Positions 36,157 to 44,220 of a stretch of DNA of 64,000 nt are shown here, piece by piece. The stretch spans positions 62,001 to 126,000 of the forward strand of contig JAJFIU010000162.1 in NCBI GenBank assembly GCA_021774695.1. Reading direction: 5' to 3'. The DNA comes from Alphaproteobacteria bacterium (GTDB lineage Bacteria; Pseudomonadota; Alphaproteobacteria; Sphingomonadales; Kordiimonadaceae). Within the stretch, counting starts at the first letter, position 1. Every line of letters begins with the position of its first letter. The notes beneath the pieces were generated by a model. That model worked only from the letters and a program-made list of their open reading frames with translations, did not search any database and was not told the origin of the DNA. Made by a program: the position numbers and the translations under genes.

Positions 36157-39100
36157 ATGATCATTTTCTCAAACCTATTTACCCGGACCAGCACGTCCAT
36201 TCTTGCAGCAAGCTTGTTGCTGGCACCCGCGTTGTGGGCGGCTGACGCCAAGAAAAAACCTGAGCTACCGCTGGCGGGCGTCACCGAAAAACTCAGCTTT
36301 GAGACCAATGAGGGCACATGGATGTCGCTAGATGTCACCCCCGACGGCCAACAGATAATTTTTGAGTTGCTGGGCGATATCTACGAAATGCCCATGGCTG
36401 GCGGCGCCGCCACCCGGATCACCGAAGGCATGGGTTACGATAGCATGCCGCGCGTGTCGCAGGACGGAAAATGGATCAGCTTCATCAGCGACCGAGACGG
36501 CGATGATAACCTGTGGGTCGCCAACCGCGACGGCACCAAGCCGCGCAAACTATCAGGCGAAAAATACTCCCGGTTGGTCGCACCCGCCTGGTCGCCGGAC
36601 AGCCAATATGTCGCCATGACCGTCGGCGGGCGCAAAACCACCATCAAAATGTTTCATGTGAACGGCGGTAAGGGTCTGACGCTTGCAAGCGATGACAAAG
36701 CCAATCCGGCAAGCGGTGTTGGCCTCGCCTTCTCGCCGGACGGCAAGCATATTTATTACACTCAGCGCTCCCGGAACGCTCAGGGTCGCCGCGGCGCAAT
36801 GCCCGCAGGCCAAATTGCACGCTTTGACCGCGAGACAGGCGAGGTTGACAGCGTCAGCCAAGGCGAAGGCGGCGGGGTAAAACCACTAGTATCGCCGGAC
36901 GGTAAAACGCTTGTCTACCTATCCCGCAAAGAGACCAAAACCGGCATTCGGGTGCGCGACCTTGAAAGCGGTGCGGACCGCATGATCGTGTGGCCAATCC
37001 AGCGCGACGCCCAGGAAGCTGGCCGCCTGCCCAGCCGTGATTATTACCCCGGCTATGCCTTCACGCCAGACAGCAGCGCGCTTATCCTGCACACAGGCGG
37101 CAAGATTGAGCGTATCGACATAACTGACGGCAGCCGTGTGGTTATCCCCTTCACCGCGCAGGTGGATCTGGATATCGGCCCCGATCTGACCTCGCCCTAC
37201 CGGGTGGAGCAAGGCCCGGTTACGGCCCGCCTCGTTCAGAACCCAGTTCACGCGCCAGACGGCAGTAAAATCGCCGCGTCTATCCTGACCAAAATCTATA
37301 TTACCGACAACGAAGCTGATGCTACACCCAAGCGGCTAACCAAGGGAGACGCGTGGGAATTTAAACCCGCATGGTCGCCTGATGGTCGCTGGATCGCCTA
37401 TGTTACGTGGTCGATGGACGACGGCGGTCATATCTGGAAAATGCGCTCTAATGGGCGCGGTAGGCCGCAACAGCTAACCGAACATGCCGCCTTTTACACC
37501 GATCTGGCCTTCAGCCCGGACGGCGAGCAAATCGTCGCCATGCGCGGTAACGAATACCAGCGCCACCAAACCTTCAGCGAGTTTACCGGTCTCGGTGTGC
37601 CGCTTGACCTTATCTCGCTTTCATCCGACGGCGGCGACGTGAGCCTAATCGCGTCGGCCAACGGTGCGCGCACCCCGCATTTCTCTGCAGACCCTAACCG
37701 TATTTACCTATACTCCGGCGATGCGCTGATCTCGCTGCGGTTTGACGGCAGCGACAAGCGCGAGCATTTGGTTGTTGAACTGCCCAAAGGCAATCGCAGC
37801 TTCAGCGACGACGCACCCAAGGCCGAGGACATCCGCATTAGCCCGGACGGCAATTACGCATTAGCGTTTGGCATCAAACAATTGTGGGCCTTGCCTATTC
37901 CGCGCATTGGCGCTAGCACACCCAAGGTTTCAGTGCGCGGCGCAAGCGTACCCGCGATCCAGCTTACCACTATCGGTGCCGACAGCTTCGGCTGGGCCGA
38001 CGGCGGTAAAACCGTGACTTGGGCCATTGGCCACACGGTTTACACACGGCCTTTTGACAGCATCGAGTTCCTCAAGGAGGATGAAGACAAAGACAAGGCG
38101 GATAAAGACGGCGCTGCGAAAGAAGGCGCAGAACCTTCCGAAGAAGCCGATAAACCAAAAGAAGAAAAGAAGCCTGAATTCCTCGAAGACAATGAGCATG
38201 TCACGGCGATAAAAATTGCCCTTGAGGTCCCGCGTGATACCCCGTCTGGCAGCATCATTCTGGCGGGCGCTAATGTTATCACCATGGCGGGTGCAAACAC
38301 AGCTGCCATGAACACAGTGCTGGCCAATCAGGATATTTTGGTCAACAACAACCGCATCATCGCGGTGGGCGATCACGGCACGCTCACCGCCCCCGACGGC
38401 ACAACCACCGTTGATATGACCGGCAAATATATCATGCCCGGCTTCATCGACACCCACGCCCACTGGGAATTCCGAACCGGCGATGTGCTGGAGCCCCAGA
38501 ACTGGAGCCTTATTGCCAATCTGGCTTACGGCGTAACCGCAGGCCTGGACGTGCAAACCGCTTACGAAGATTATTTCGCTTACCAGGACATGGTTGAAAC
38601 CGGTCAGTCGTTGGGCCAGCGTGCCTTCATGACCGGCCCCGGTGTTTTCGGCCGCAATGACTTCCAGTCTTACGATGCCGTGCTTGGTTATCTGAAACGC
38701 TACTCGGACCATTACCGCACCAAAAACATCAAGTCTTACCTTGCTGGTAACCGCAAACAGCGCCAGTGGGTGGTAAAGGCCGCCAAGGAACTGGGCCTGA
38801 TGCCAACAACCGAAGGCGGCGGTGATATGCGCCTTGATATCACCCATGCCATCGACGGTATGCACGGCAACGAGCACACGCTAACCATCGCGCCCATGTA
38901 TAAGGACGTGATCGAGCTCTATGCCAAAACACAAACCGCTTACACGCCGACAATGATTGTCCAATATAACGGCATCAGCATGACCAATTATTTCTTCACC
39001 CGCACCGAGGTGCATGACGACGCCAAGCTGAACCGTTTTTACCCCCACAACAAGCTGGACGAGCTGACCCGGCGTAAAGGCGGTTGGGCGCGTGACGACG

Positions 39101-39501
39101 AATTTTCAGTAGACCAAATGGTTGCTGCCGCAGCCACACTGCAGCGTGCTGGTGGGCTTGTCGGTGTTGGGGCGCACGGCGAACTGCAAGGCCTTGGTTA
39201 CCACTGGGAAATGTGGGCATATGCCATGGGCGGCATGACCCCAGTAGAGATTTTGCGCGCTGCCACCATCGACGGCGCGAAAATCATCGGCATCAGCGAA
39301 GACCTGGGCTCCATTGCCCCCGGAAAACTGGCTGATATGGTTATCCTGAACGCCAACCCGCTGGCCGACATCAAAAACACCAATAGCATCTCGCAAGTGA
39401 TGAAAAACGGCGCGCTCTATGACGGTGATACGCTAACCCAAACATGGCCCGTACGCAAAGAAATGGCCCCCTTCTGGTGGTGGGACGAGGCACGGCATTA
39501 G
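36157..39501 (+). CDS. Large exported PD40 beta-propeller/amidohydrolase fusion
   Basis: A 1114-residue protein with a signal peptide (residues 1-28, cut near LWAAD). Residues ~35-640 hold many TolB/PD40-like beta-propeller repeats (FSPDGKHIYYT, WSPDGRWIAYV, FSPDGEQIV). A lysine- and glutamate-rich linker follows at ~640-680. The C-terminal amidohydrolase domain has the HxH metal motif in MPGFIDTHAHWEF near residue 765 and a late GVGAHGEL, ending with the domain's IAPGKLADMVIL. Such fusions are known as hypothetical periplasmic hydrolases, possibly acting on cyclic peptides or amides; the substrate is unknown. An ATG at 36124 is an alternative start. Confidence 0.88.
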   Translation: MIIFSNLFTRTSTSILAASLLLAPALWAADAKKKPELPLAGVTEKLSFETNEGTWMSLDVTPDGQQIIFELLGDIYEMPMAGGAATRITEGMGYDSMPRVSQDGKWISFISDRDGDDNLWVANRDGTKPRKLSGEKYSRLVAPAWSPDSQYVAMTVGGRKTTIKMFHVNGGKGLTLASDDKANPASGVGLAFSPDGKHIYYTQRSRNAQGRRGAMPAGQIARFDRETGEVDSVSQGEGGGVKPLVSPDGKTLVYLSRKETKTGIRVRDLESGADRMIVWPIQRDAQEAGRLPSRDYYPGYAFTPDSSALILHTGGKIERIDITDGSRVVIPFTAQVDLDIGPDLTSPYRVEQGPVTARLVQNPVHAPDGSKIAASILTKIYITDNEADATPKRLTKGDAWEFKPAWSPDGRWIAYVTWSMDDGGHIWKMRSNGRGRPQQLTEHAAFYTDLAFSPDGEQIVAMRGNEYQRHQTFSEFTGLGVPLDLISLSSDGGDVSLIASANGARTPHFSADPNRIYLYSGDALISLRFDGSDKREHLVVELPKGNRSFSDDAPKAEDIRISPDGNYALAFGIKQLWALPIPRIGASTPKVSVRGASVPAIQLTTIGADSFGWADGGKTVTWAIGHTVYTRPFDSIEFLKEDEDKDKADKDGAAKEGAEPSEEADKPKEEKKPEFLEDNEHVTAIKIALEVPRDTPSGSIILAGANVITMAGANTAAMNTVLANQDILVNNNRIIAVGDHGTLTAPDGTTTVDMTGKYIMPGFIDTHAHWEFRTGDVLEPQNWSLIANLAYGVTAGLDVQTAYEDYFAYQDMVETGQSLGQRAFMTGPGVFGRNDFQSYDAVLGYLKRYSDHYRTKNIKSYLAGNRKQRQWVVKAAKELGLMPTTEGGGDMRLDITHAIDGMHGNEHTLTIAPMYKDVIELYAKTQTAYTPTMIVQYNGISMTNYFFTRTEVHDDAKLNRFYPHNKLDELTRRKGGWARDDEFSVDQMVAAAATLQRAGGLVGVGAHGELQGLGYHWEMWAYAMGGMTPVEILRAATIDGAKIIGISEDLGSIAPGKLADMVILNANPLADIKNTNSISQVMKNGALYDGDTLTQTWPVRKEMAPFWWWDEARH

Positions 39502-39564
39502 GGAAAGGGCGATACTTGGCTATTTAATATTTTGAATAAGTAATGAAGTGAGACCTGCATTAAG

Positions 39565-39780
39565 ATGACGAAAATAGATAGCGTGCTCTCTGCTGATGGA
39601 GCAGAAATTATAGACATAATTGAAAGCCAACCCGGGGTGTATAGGTTGCATCGCTATGAGAAAAAATATGACCCGGAAGAGCAGTCTAAATATATAATTC
39701 GTGTTCTGCCAGATCCAGACGGGTTGTTCGGCGATTTAGCCAGTGCTACAGCGGAGGCTAATCGATTGGTAGCTTTATAG
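39565..39780 (+). CDS. Small hypothetical protein (71 aa)
   Basis: A 71-residue acidic protein (IDIIESQPGVYRLHRYEKKYDPEEQ) with no signal peptide or recognised motif. The composition is protein-like and the codon use resembles neighbours, but the upstream sequence (GTGAGACCTGCATTAAG) is only a weak ribosome site. It follows the amidohydrolase by 63 bases. Confidence 0.5.
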   Translation: MTKIDSVLSADGAEIIDIIESQPGVYRLHRYEKKYDPEEQSKYIIRVLPDPDGLFGDLASATAEANRLVAL

Positions 39781-39873
39781 GGACTGTCCTAGCTTAAGAG
39801 TTCATCCCATTGCCCTGCGGCACATGGGGAAAGCATATATTAATACTAAAATTAATTGACCGATAGGTAGGCC

Positions 39874-40266
39874 GTGGCAAGCGACGACACCCTAACCATT
39901 TTGCGTGATCTGGAAATTGAACTCCATCAATTTTCTGTTCGTAGTGACCCCGAACGCCTTGATGAATTGCTTCACAATTCTTTTGTTGAATTTGGCCGTT
40001 CCGGAAAGCGTTACGATAAAGCGGGTATAATTGCGCTTTTATCGACAGAGGCAGACCACGGCCCTGCCCCTTGGTCACAAGATTACGCACTATCGGAATT
40101 GACGGAGGACTTGGCGCAGATAACCTATAGGTCCGCCCACATTGATGATGCCGGAGAGCTTTCACGGCATACGCTGCGGTCATCCCTATGGCAAAAAACT
40201 GACGGCAAATGGCAAGTGCGTTTCCATCAAGGGACAGCAACCGAAGCCTTTGTTAAAACTCCCTGA
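39874..40266 (+). CDS. NTF2-like/DUF4440-type small protein
   Basis: A 130-residue soluble protein with an SnoaL/DUF4440-like layout: a helical N-terminus (ILRDLEIELHQFSVRSDPE), the DELLHNSFVEFGRSGKRYDKAG strand-turn region (first part seen in FVEFGRSGKRYDKAGI) and a C-terminal strand SSLWQKTDGKWQVRFHQGT that is very characteristic of the fold. Start is GTG at 39874 after AGGTAGG. Convergent with the glycosyltransferase gene 16 bases on. Confidence 0.82.
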   Translation: MASDDTLTILRDLEIELHQFSVRSDPERLDELLHNSFVEFGRSGKRYDKAGIIALLSTEADHGPAPWSQDYALSELTEDLAQITYRSAHIDDAGELSRHTLRSSLWQKTDGKWQVRFHQGTATEAFVKTP

Positions 40267-40282
40267 TAAAACCATAAACCAT

Positions 40283-41479
40283 CTAACCGTGGATCAGTGC
40301 AAGTTGGGCACGCAGTGCATCTTGCAGCTTGAACCGGCTCATGATGGTTTTGCGAGCGCTGGCGGTCAGGTTGGCGCGAAGCTGCTTGTCATCCAACATC
40401 TCACTCATGCGTTTAGTTATCGCGGGAACATCGTTCGGGTCTACCAACAAGCCACTAGCCCCTTCGGTGATCACTTCGCGCACCGGTTCGTTGTCACTGG
40501 CCAGCACCGGTACGCCCGCACTCATGGCGTTCAGGCACGACCATGACAGCACAAAGGGTATCGACAGATACACATGCAGCCTTGAGATTTGCAGCATTTT
40601 GACGAACTCGCGCTCCGGCAACAAACCAACAAAATGGGTTCGGGCGGGGTCATAATCCACGGTAGTTTCGGCCCATTTTTTCAGGCCCGCCGAGCCGCGG
40701 CCGGGGTCGTAACACAGCCGGTCTTTTGCCGCGATTATCACATGGCAGTTGGGGCGCTTTTTCTGCACCTCTGCAATGGCCTGCATAAACTGCGGGAAGC
40801 CGCGCGCCTTTTCCATACCGCGTGCTGCGTAGGTGATAACCTCCGTGGCAGCGGTGAATTTCTGGTCACCAACTGTAAGCTCCGCATTATCATCCGGGCG
40901 GTACAGGTCTGTATCAATACCCTCATGGCACACTTGAATATCCCGCTGCCAACGGGCTGGAAACTGGCTTTTCTGGAAGGTGGTCGGGGTATAGACCCCG
41001 TCGGCCTGATCAAACTCATGGGCGATGATGCTGTTGCGCGCAGTGTTGCTGGCGCACTGCCGGTAAAAGGCCTGCGGGTTGCGCACGCCAGCGGGGTTCG
41101 GGTTCTGGTAATACCATTCCAGAAAACAGGTGATCCGCGCCTTGGGGAACAGGTCGCGCAGAAAATAAGACGCACCTTTCGAGGCATGCACAACGATGTA
41201 ATCCGGGTGCCGCCCGGCGTCCGCCATAGGTTTTAATTTGCGGTACAGATCGTGCCCCAGTGCGGCGGCTTCCATGCGGGCACCCATTCGCGCACCCGGT
41301 TTGGCAGCCTGGGCAGCAGCATCCGCCGGAACATCATAAACAATCTGCTCAATCGGCAGATCAAGGGTTGAGCCCTTGCGGCTGGCCGCAATAATCTCAT
41401 GGTCGCCCGCTCTATATAAATGCCGGAATAAATGCACAAACTGGCCGGGGAACGCATCATGAATGAACAGGTACCGCAT
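40283..41479 (-). CDS. GT4-family glycosyltransferase
   Basis: A 398-residue GT-B fold enzyme. N-terminal MRYLFIHDAFPGQFVHLFRH, a middle region with YAARGMEKARGFPQFMQAI, and the C-terminal nucleotide-sugar domain with HFVGLLPEREFVKMLQ, LSIPFVLSWSCLNAMSAGVP and ASDNEPVREVI (the EPVREVI replaces the common E-x7-E segment). The product probably adds a sugar to a surface glycan, but no polysaccharide cluster surrounds it. Single gene, divergent from parA. Confidence 0.88.
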   Translation of the reverse strand: MRYLFIHDAFPGQFVHLFRHLYRAGDHEIIAASRKGSTLDLPIEQIVYDVPADAAAQAAKPGARMGARMEAAALGHDLYRKLKPMADAGRHPDYIVVHASKGASYFLRDLFPKARITCFLEWYYQNPNPAGVRNPQAFYRQCASNTARNSIIAHEFDQADGVYTPTTFQKSQFPARWQRDIQVCHEGIDTDLYRPDDNAELTVGDQKFTAATEVITYAARGMEKARGFPQFMQAIAEVQKKRPNCHVIIAAKDRLCYDPGRGSAGLKKWAETTVDYDPARTHFVGLLPEREFVKMLQISRLHVYLSIPFVLSWSCLNAMSAGVPVLASDNEPVREVITEGASGLLVDPNDVPAITKRMSEMLDDKQLRANLTASARKTIMSRFKLQDALRAQLALIHG

Positions 41480-41693
41480 GGGCGCAGCTTAGAAAGGCGC
41501 GGCGATTATGTCTATGTAGATTTAACTAAGATTGTAATTAGAATTGATGTTTATTTTCCTATTGTTACCCTAAAATTGAAGCCGGTTCTTAAACAGATTT
41601 TCACTTCCTTCGAAGATGCTAACCAGTTCAGGCAACCCAGGCGCGGCGAACGATCCGCGCGCAATTATCCATTACGGATAGTGGAGATCAGGC

Positions 41694-42416
41694 ATGCGTA
41701 TCATCGCGGTATCGTCGCAAAAAGGCGGCTCAGGAAAAACAACCATTACTGGCCATCTGGCCGTGGAAGCAGCGCGCCAAACCGGCGAGCCCGTGGCACT
41801 GGTGGACACCGACCCGCAGGGCAGCTTGTCCGACTGGTGGAACGAGCGCGAGGCAGACCAGCCCGCCTTTGCCCAGGCAACACTCGCGACACTGGACGCT
41901 GATTTGGCGGCGCTCCGCGATCAGGGCTTTCGCACAGTTTTCATCGACACGCCGCCCGCCATCACTGGCGCAATTCAAACGGTGGTGGTGAAATCTGACC
42001 TAGTGATTATTCCGACCCGGCCAAGCCCCCATGACCTGCGGGCAGCAGGCAAAACCGTGGACCTGGTGGAGCGCGCGGGCAAACCGCTGGTGTTTGTGGT
42101 TAACGGCGCAACGGTACGCGCACGGCTGACCGGCGAGGCGGCAATTGCCCTATCGCAGCACGGCACTGTCGCCCCGACCATCCTGCATAACCGGCAGGAT
42201 TTTGCCGCCAGCATGATCGACGGACGAACCGTGATGGAAGCCAACCCAGCTGGGCGCTCCGCAGCCGAAGTGGAAAAACTGTGGCTCTATATCAGCGAGC
42301 GGATCAAACGCCTGCCGGTGAAAGCCCAGTTTAAAAGCCTGCCCACCCAGCGCGCAGGCTTTGGCAACCGGCCCCACGCGGCAGTCGCCTCAGCAACACA
42401 TCCGGCGGCGCTTTAG
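41694..42416 (+). CDS. Orphan ParA/MinD-type ATPase
   Basis: A 240-residue deviant Walker-type ATPase. KGGSGKTT (residues 10-17) carries the extra ParA lysine, VDTDPQGSLSDW is the switch-I region, and FIDTPPAI is Walker B. The C-terminal ~35 residues are basic and proline-rich. It is not next to a chromosome-segregation parB or oriC genes. Instead a small RHH-like gene follows 70 bases on, similar to McdA-McdB or PpfA-type cargo-positioning pairs. The ATG follows TGGAGATCAGGC. The cargo is unknown. Confidence 0.85.
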   Translation: MRIIAVSSQKGGSGKTTITGHLAVEAARQTGEPVALVDTDPQGSLSDWWNEREADQPAFAQATLATLDADLAALRDQGFRTVFIDTPPAITGAIQTVVVKSDLVIIPTRPSPHDLRAAGKTVDLVERAGKPLVFVVNGATVRARLTGEAAIALSQHGTVAPTILHNRQDFAASMIDGRTVMEANPAGRSAAEVEKLWLYISERIKRLPVKAQFKSLPTQRAGFGNRPHAAVASATHPAAL

Positions 42417-42424
42417 ATAATTAC

Positions 42425-42435
42425 GTTACCGTAAC
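42425..42435. promoter_or_regulatory. Palindrome in the parA-partner gap
   Basis: GTTACCGTAAC, an 11-bp palindrome, just after the parA stop and before two tandem copies of CAACGCCCCAAA (42444-42467). It could be a binding site for the small RHH-like partner, but only one copy is present. Confidence 0.35.
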
Positions 42436-42486
42436 AACCCAGACAACGCCCCAAACAACGCCCCAAACAACACACAGGAGACCGAC

Positions 42487-42819
42487 ATGGCAATGGCCTC
42501 TCTTAACGCATCACTGCTCGCCCCCAAGGGCGGCGCTTACCCTTCGGCGAACGCGCCTACATTAGTGCCCAGCAACCCGCTGCAGCACTCAGCAATTGGG
42601 CAGATCGCTCATAGCCCTCGCAAAATACGCGAGCCAAAACAAAGCAGCACGGAAAAGAAAACCAAGAAAAAGTCGCTACGGTTAAGTGCGAGCATGGACA
42701 AGGACCTGCGCCTGCTTGCCGTGCGCAATGGGCTCAGCCAGCAGGCGCTGCTGGAGCTGGCGGTTAGTGACTATCTGGATAGGGCTTTTGCGTCCGGCGA
42801 ATGTATGTGCAGGCGGTAA
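42487..42819 (+). CDS. Small RHH-like partner of the orphan ParA
   Basis: A 110-residue basic protein. The first ~60 residues are low-complexity, rich in A, P, S and N, and probably disordered. The C-terminal 50 residues (KKSLRLSASMDKDLRLLAVR then SQQALLELAVSDYLDRAF) have the pattern of a ribbon-helix-helix domain. The ribosome site AGGAG is at 42475-42480. Its position directly after the ParA-like gene suggests it stimulates or directs that ATPase, like McdB-type partners, possibly by binding DNA or cargo. No close family recognised. Confidence 0.78.
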   Translation: MAMASLNASLLAPKGGAYPSANAPTLVPSNPLQHSAIGQIAHSPRKIREPKQSSTEKKTKKKSLRLSASMDKDLRLLAVRNGLSQQALLELAVSDYLDRAFASGECMCRR

Positions 42820-43008
42820 CTACCCGATATCGGTGCGAAATAGTTGGTACCACCGGCATCCTAATACCCCGGTAAAATACGGCCTGGGGCGAAACCACAC
42901 AGTGAAAATAGCGCTTGTTTTTGATGTGGGTTTCGTGTGCGCGGGAGCCGGAGATATGCGGCCGGTTCCCGCGCAATTTAACCGCAAAAATTTGAGTAAG
43001 CTTAGGCG

Positions 43009-43986
43009 CTAACCTGGTGGTTTGGCGAAACAGTCAAACCCGGCGCGTTTCAAGCCAACACACAGGCTGACCGCCGAATGCAGGCCTTCAACAGGGCCAA
43101 ACAACAAGCGATAACGACCGATGCGATTGGGCGATTCAATTATATCGCCGAACAACCCCTTAATGGTTTCAGCTTGGTCCCTTTTTATTCGTTCCATCAT
43201 TGCTTTTGCATCGTCTTCGCGCAGGGCAAAACCAACTTCCAAGCGCCAAACAGTTGTCCAATCTTCGGGTTTGGCAGCGGCCTCTTCTTTTTCGTCGGCC
43301 ACCCAGCCTTCAACCAGCAGGTCCATGCCGATCAGTTCGTCGGTAAAGCCCAGCTCATCAAGCCGCTCCCCGTAAACCTGTCCGGCCGAACGCGCCTTGC
43401 CCGGAAGCTGCGCCCGCATGGTGAGTTCCGACTGAATTGCATCATTATATCCGGTTTGCGCCGACCGCCACACCAAGCCGTAACCCCGTAGTGGATCTGG
43501 CGTACGGCCATTTTCACCATTCCAATAAATGATGCCAAGCAGGTAAGCAGCTTCAGCGTTTCCCTGCAGGGCAAATGTTTGCCAGGTTGCCAATGCCTCT
43601 GAAATTTCGGTGGGGGTACCGGCGCCGTCAAAATACAGGATATTGGCTAATTTCATTGCCGCTTTTTCGTTGCCCAGCTTGCCCGCTAGGCGGTAATACA
43701 TCACGGCAACCGGGATTGATTTCTCGCTGCCAATGCCCAAACGGGCCATTTCGGCTAGGTGATATATCGCATCCGGGTTTGCCTGGTCCGCCAACCGTTT
43801 CAGCTGGTTAATTCCTTTGGTAGTTTCCTTGTTGCGGATATCATCGAGCGCCTCTTCAATCGTCCGGTCATCAGCGCTTTGCGTGGACGGGTCTTGCGCC
43901 GTCGCACTCCCGGTCCATGCAATCGAACCGCCCATGAAGGCCAGTGAAAAAAATGCAAAAAATAACCATTTACCTGTCAGTTTCAT
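43009..43986 (-). CDS. Exported Sel1-repeat protein with C-terminal SPOR-like domain
   Basis: A 325-residue protein. A signal peptide (residues 1-30, ending SATAQD) is followed by Sel1/TPR-type repeats in residues ~50-190 (ANPDAIYHLAEMARLGIGSE and GNAEAAYLLGIIYWNGENG). The last ~80 residues (WRLEVGFALREDDAKAMMER through YRLLFGPVEGLHSAVSLCVG) look like a SPOR domain, which binds denuded peptidoglycan at septa. Divergent from a second SPOR protein, with the repeat array between them. Confidence 0.82.
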   Translation of the reverse strand: MKLTGKWLFFAFFSLAFMGGSIAWTGSATAQDPSTQSADDRTIEEALDDIRNKETTKGINQLKRLADQANPDAIYHLAEMARLGIGSEKSIPVAVMYYRLAGKLGNEKAAMKLANILYFDGAGTPTEISEALATWQTFALQGNAEAAYLLGIIYWNGENGRTPDPLRGYGLVWRSAQTGYNDAIQSELTMRAQLPGKARSAGQVYGERLDELGFTDELIGMDLLVEGWVADEKEEAAAKPEDWTTVWRLEVGFALREDDAKAMMERIKRDQAETIKGLFGDIIESPNRIGRYRLLFGPVEGLHSAVSLCVGLKRAGFDCFAKPPG

Positions 43987-43995
43987 GACTCAACC

Positions 43996-44100
43996 CGCTA
44001 AAATCAGAACCAAACTCGCCGTAATAAGAGTTTAACTCGCTAAAATCAGAACCAAAGTCGCTAAAATTAGACCTAAACTCGCCTAAAATGCATGCCTTAA
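43996..44100. repeat. Five-unit 21-bp tandem repeat array in a divergent promoter
   Basis: Five 21-bp units in exact phase start at 43996, 44017, 44038, 44059 and 44080, each beginning CGC. Units 1, 3 and 4 share CGCTAAAATCAGAACC with a few changes; units 2 and 5 are more diverged (CGCCGTAATAAGAG and CGCCTAAAATGCAT). The period is two helical turns, so a repeated binding site would face one side of DNA. It lies between the divergent Sel1-SPOR and TPR-SPOR genes and reaches within 10 bases of the former's start. Confidence 0.85.
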
Positions 44101-44220
44101 TTTAAATCTTCCTTCAGGCCTGATGCCTATCATTCAGATTGAATATTACAGGCAAACATCAAACGGTCAAAATTATCTGGATACGTTCAGAAAACGATCG
44201 GTCAACTATCAGGCAAAATC

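Noticed and set aside
37930-38877. Long minus-strand open frame (315 codons) opposite the amidohydrolase
   Set aside because: Shadow of a GC-biased coding frame; the plus-strand protein has continuous domains through the same bases.
43996-44100. CRISPR array
   Set aside because: The 21-bp units are contiguous with no spacers, and no cas gene is present.
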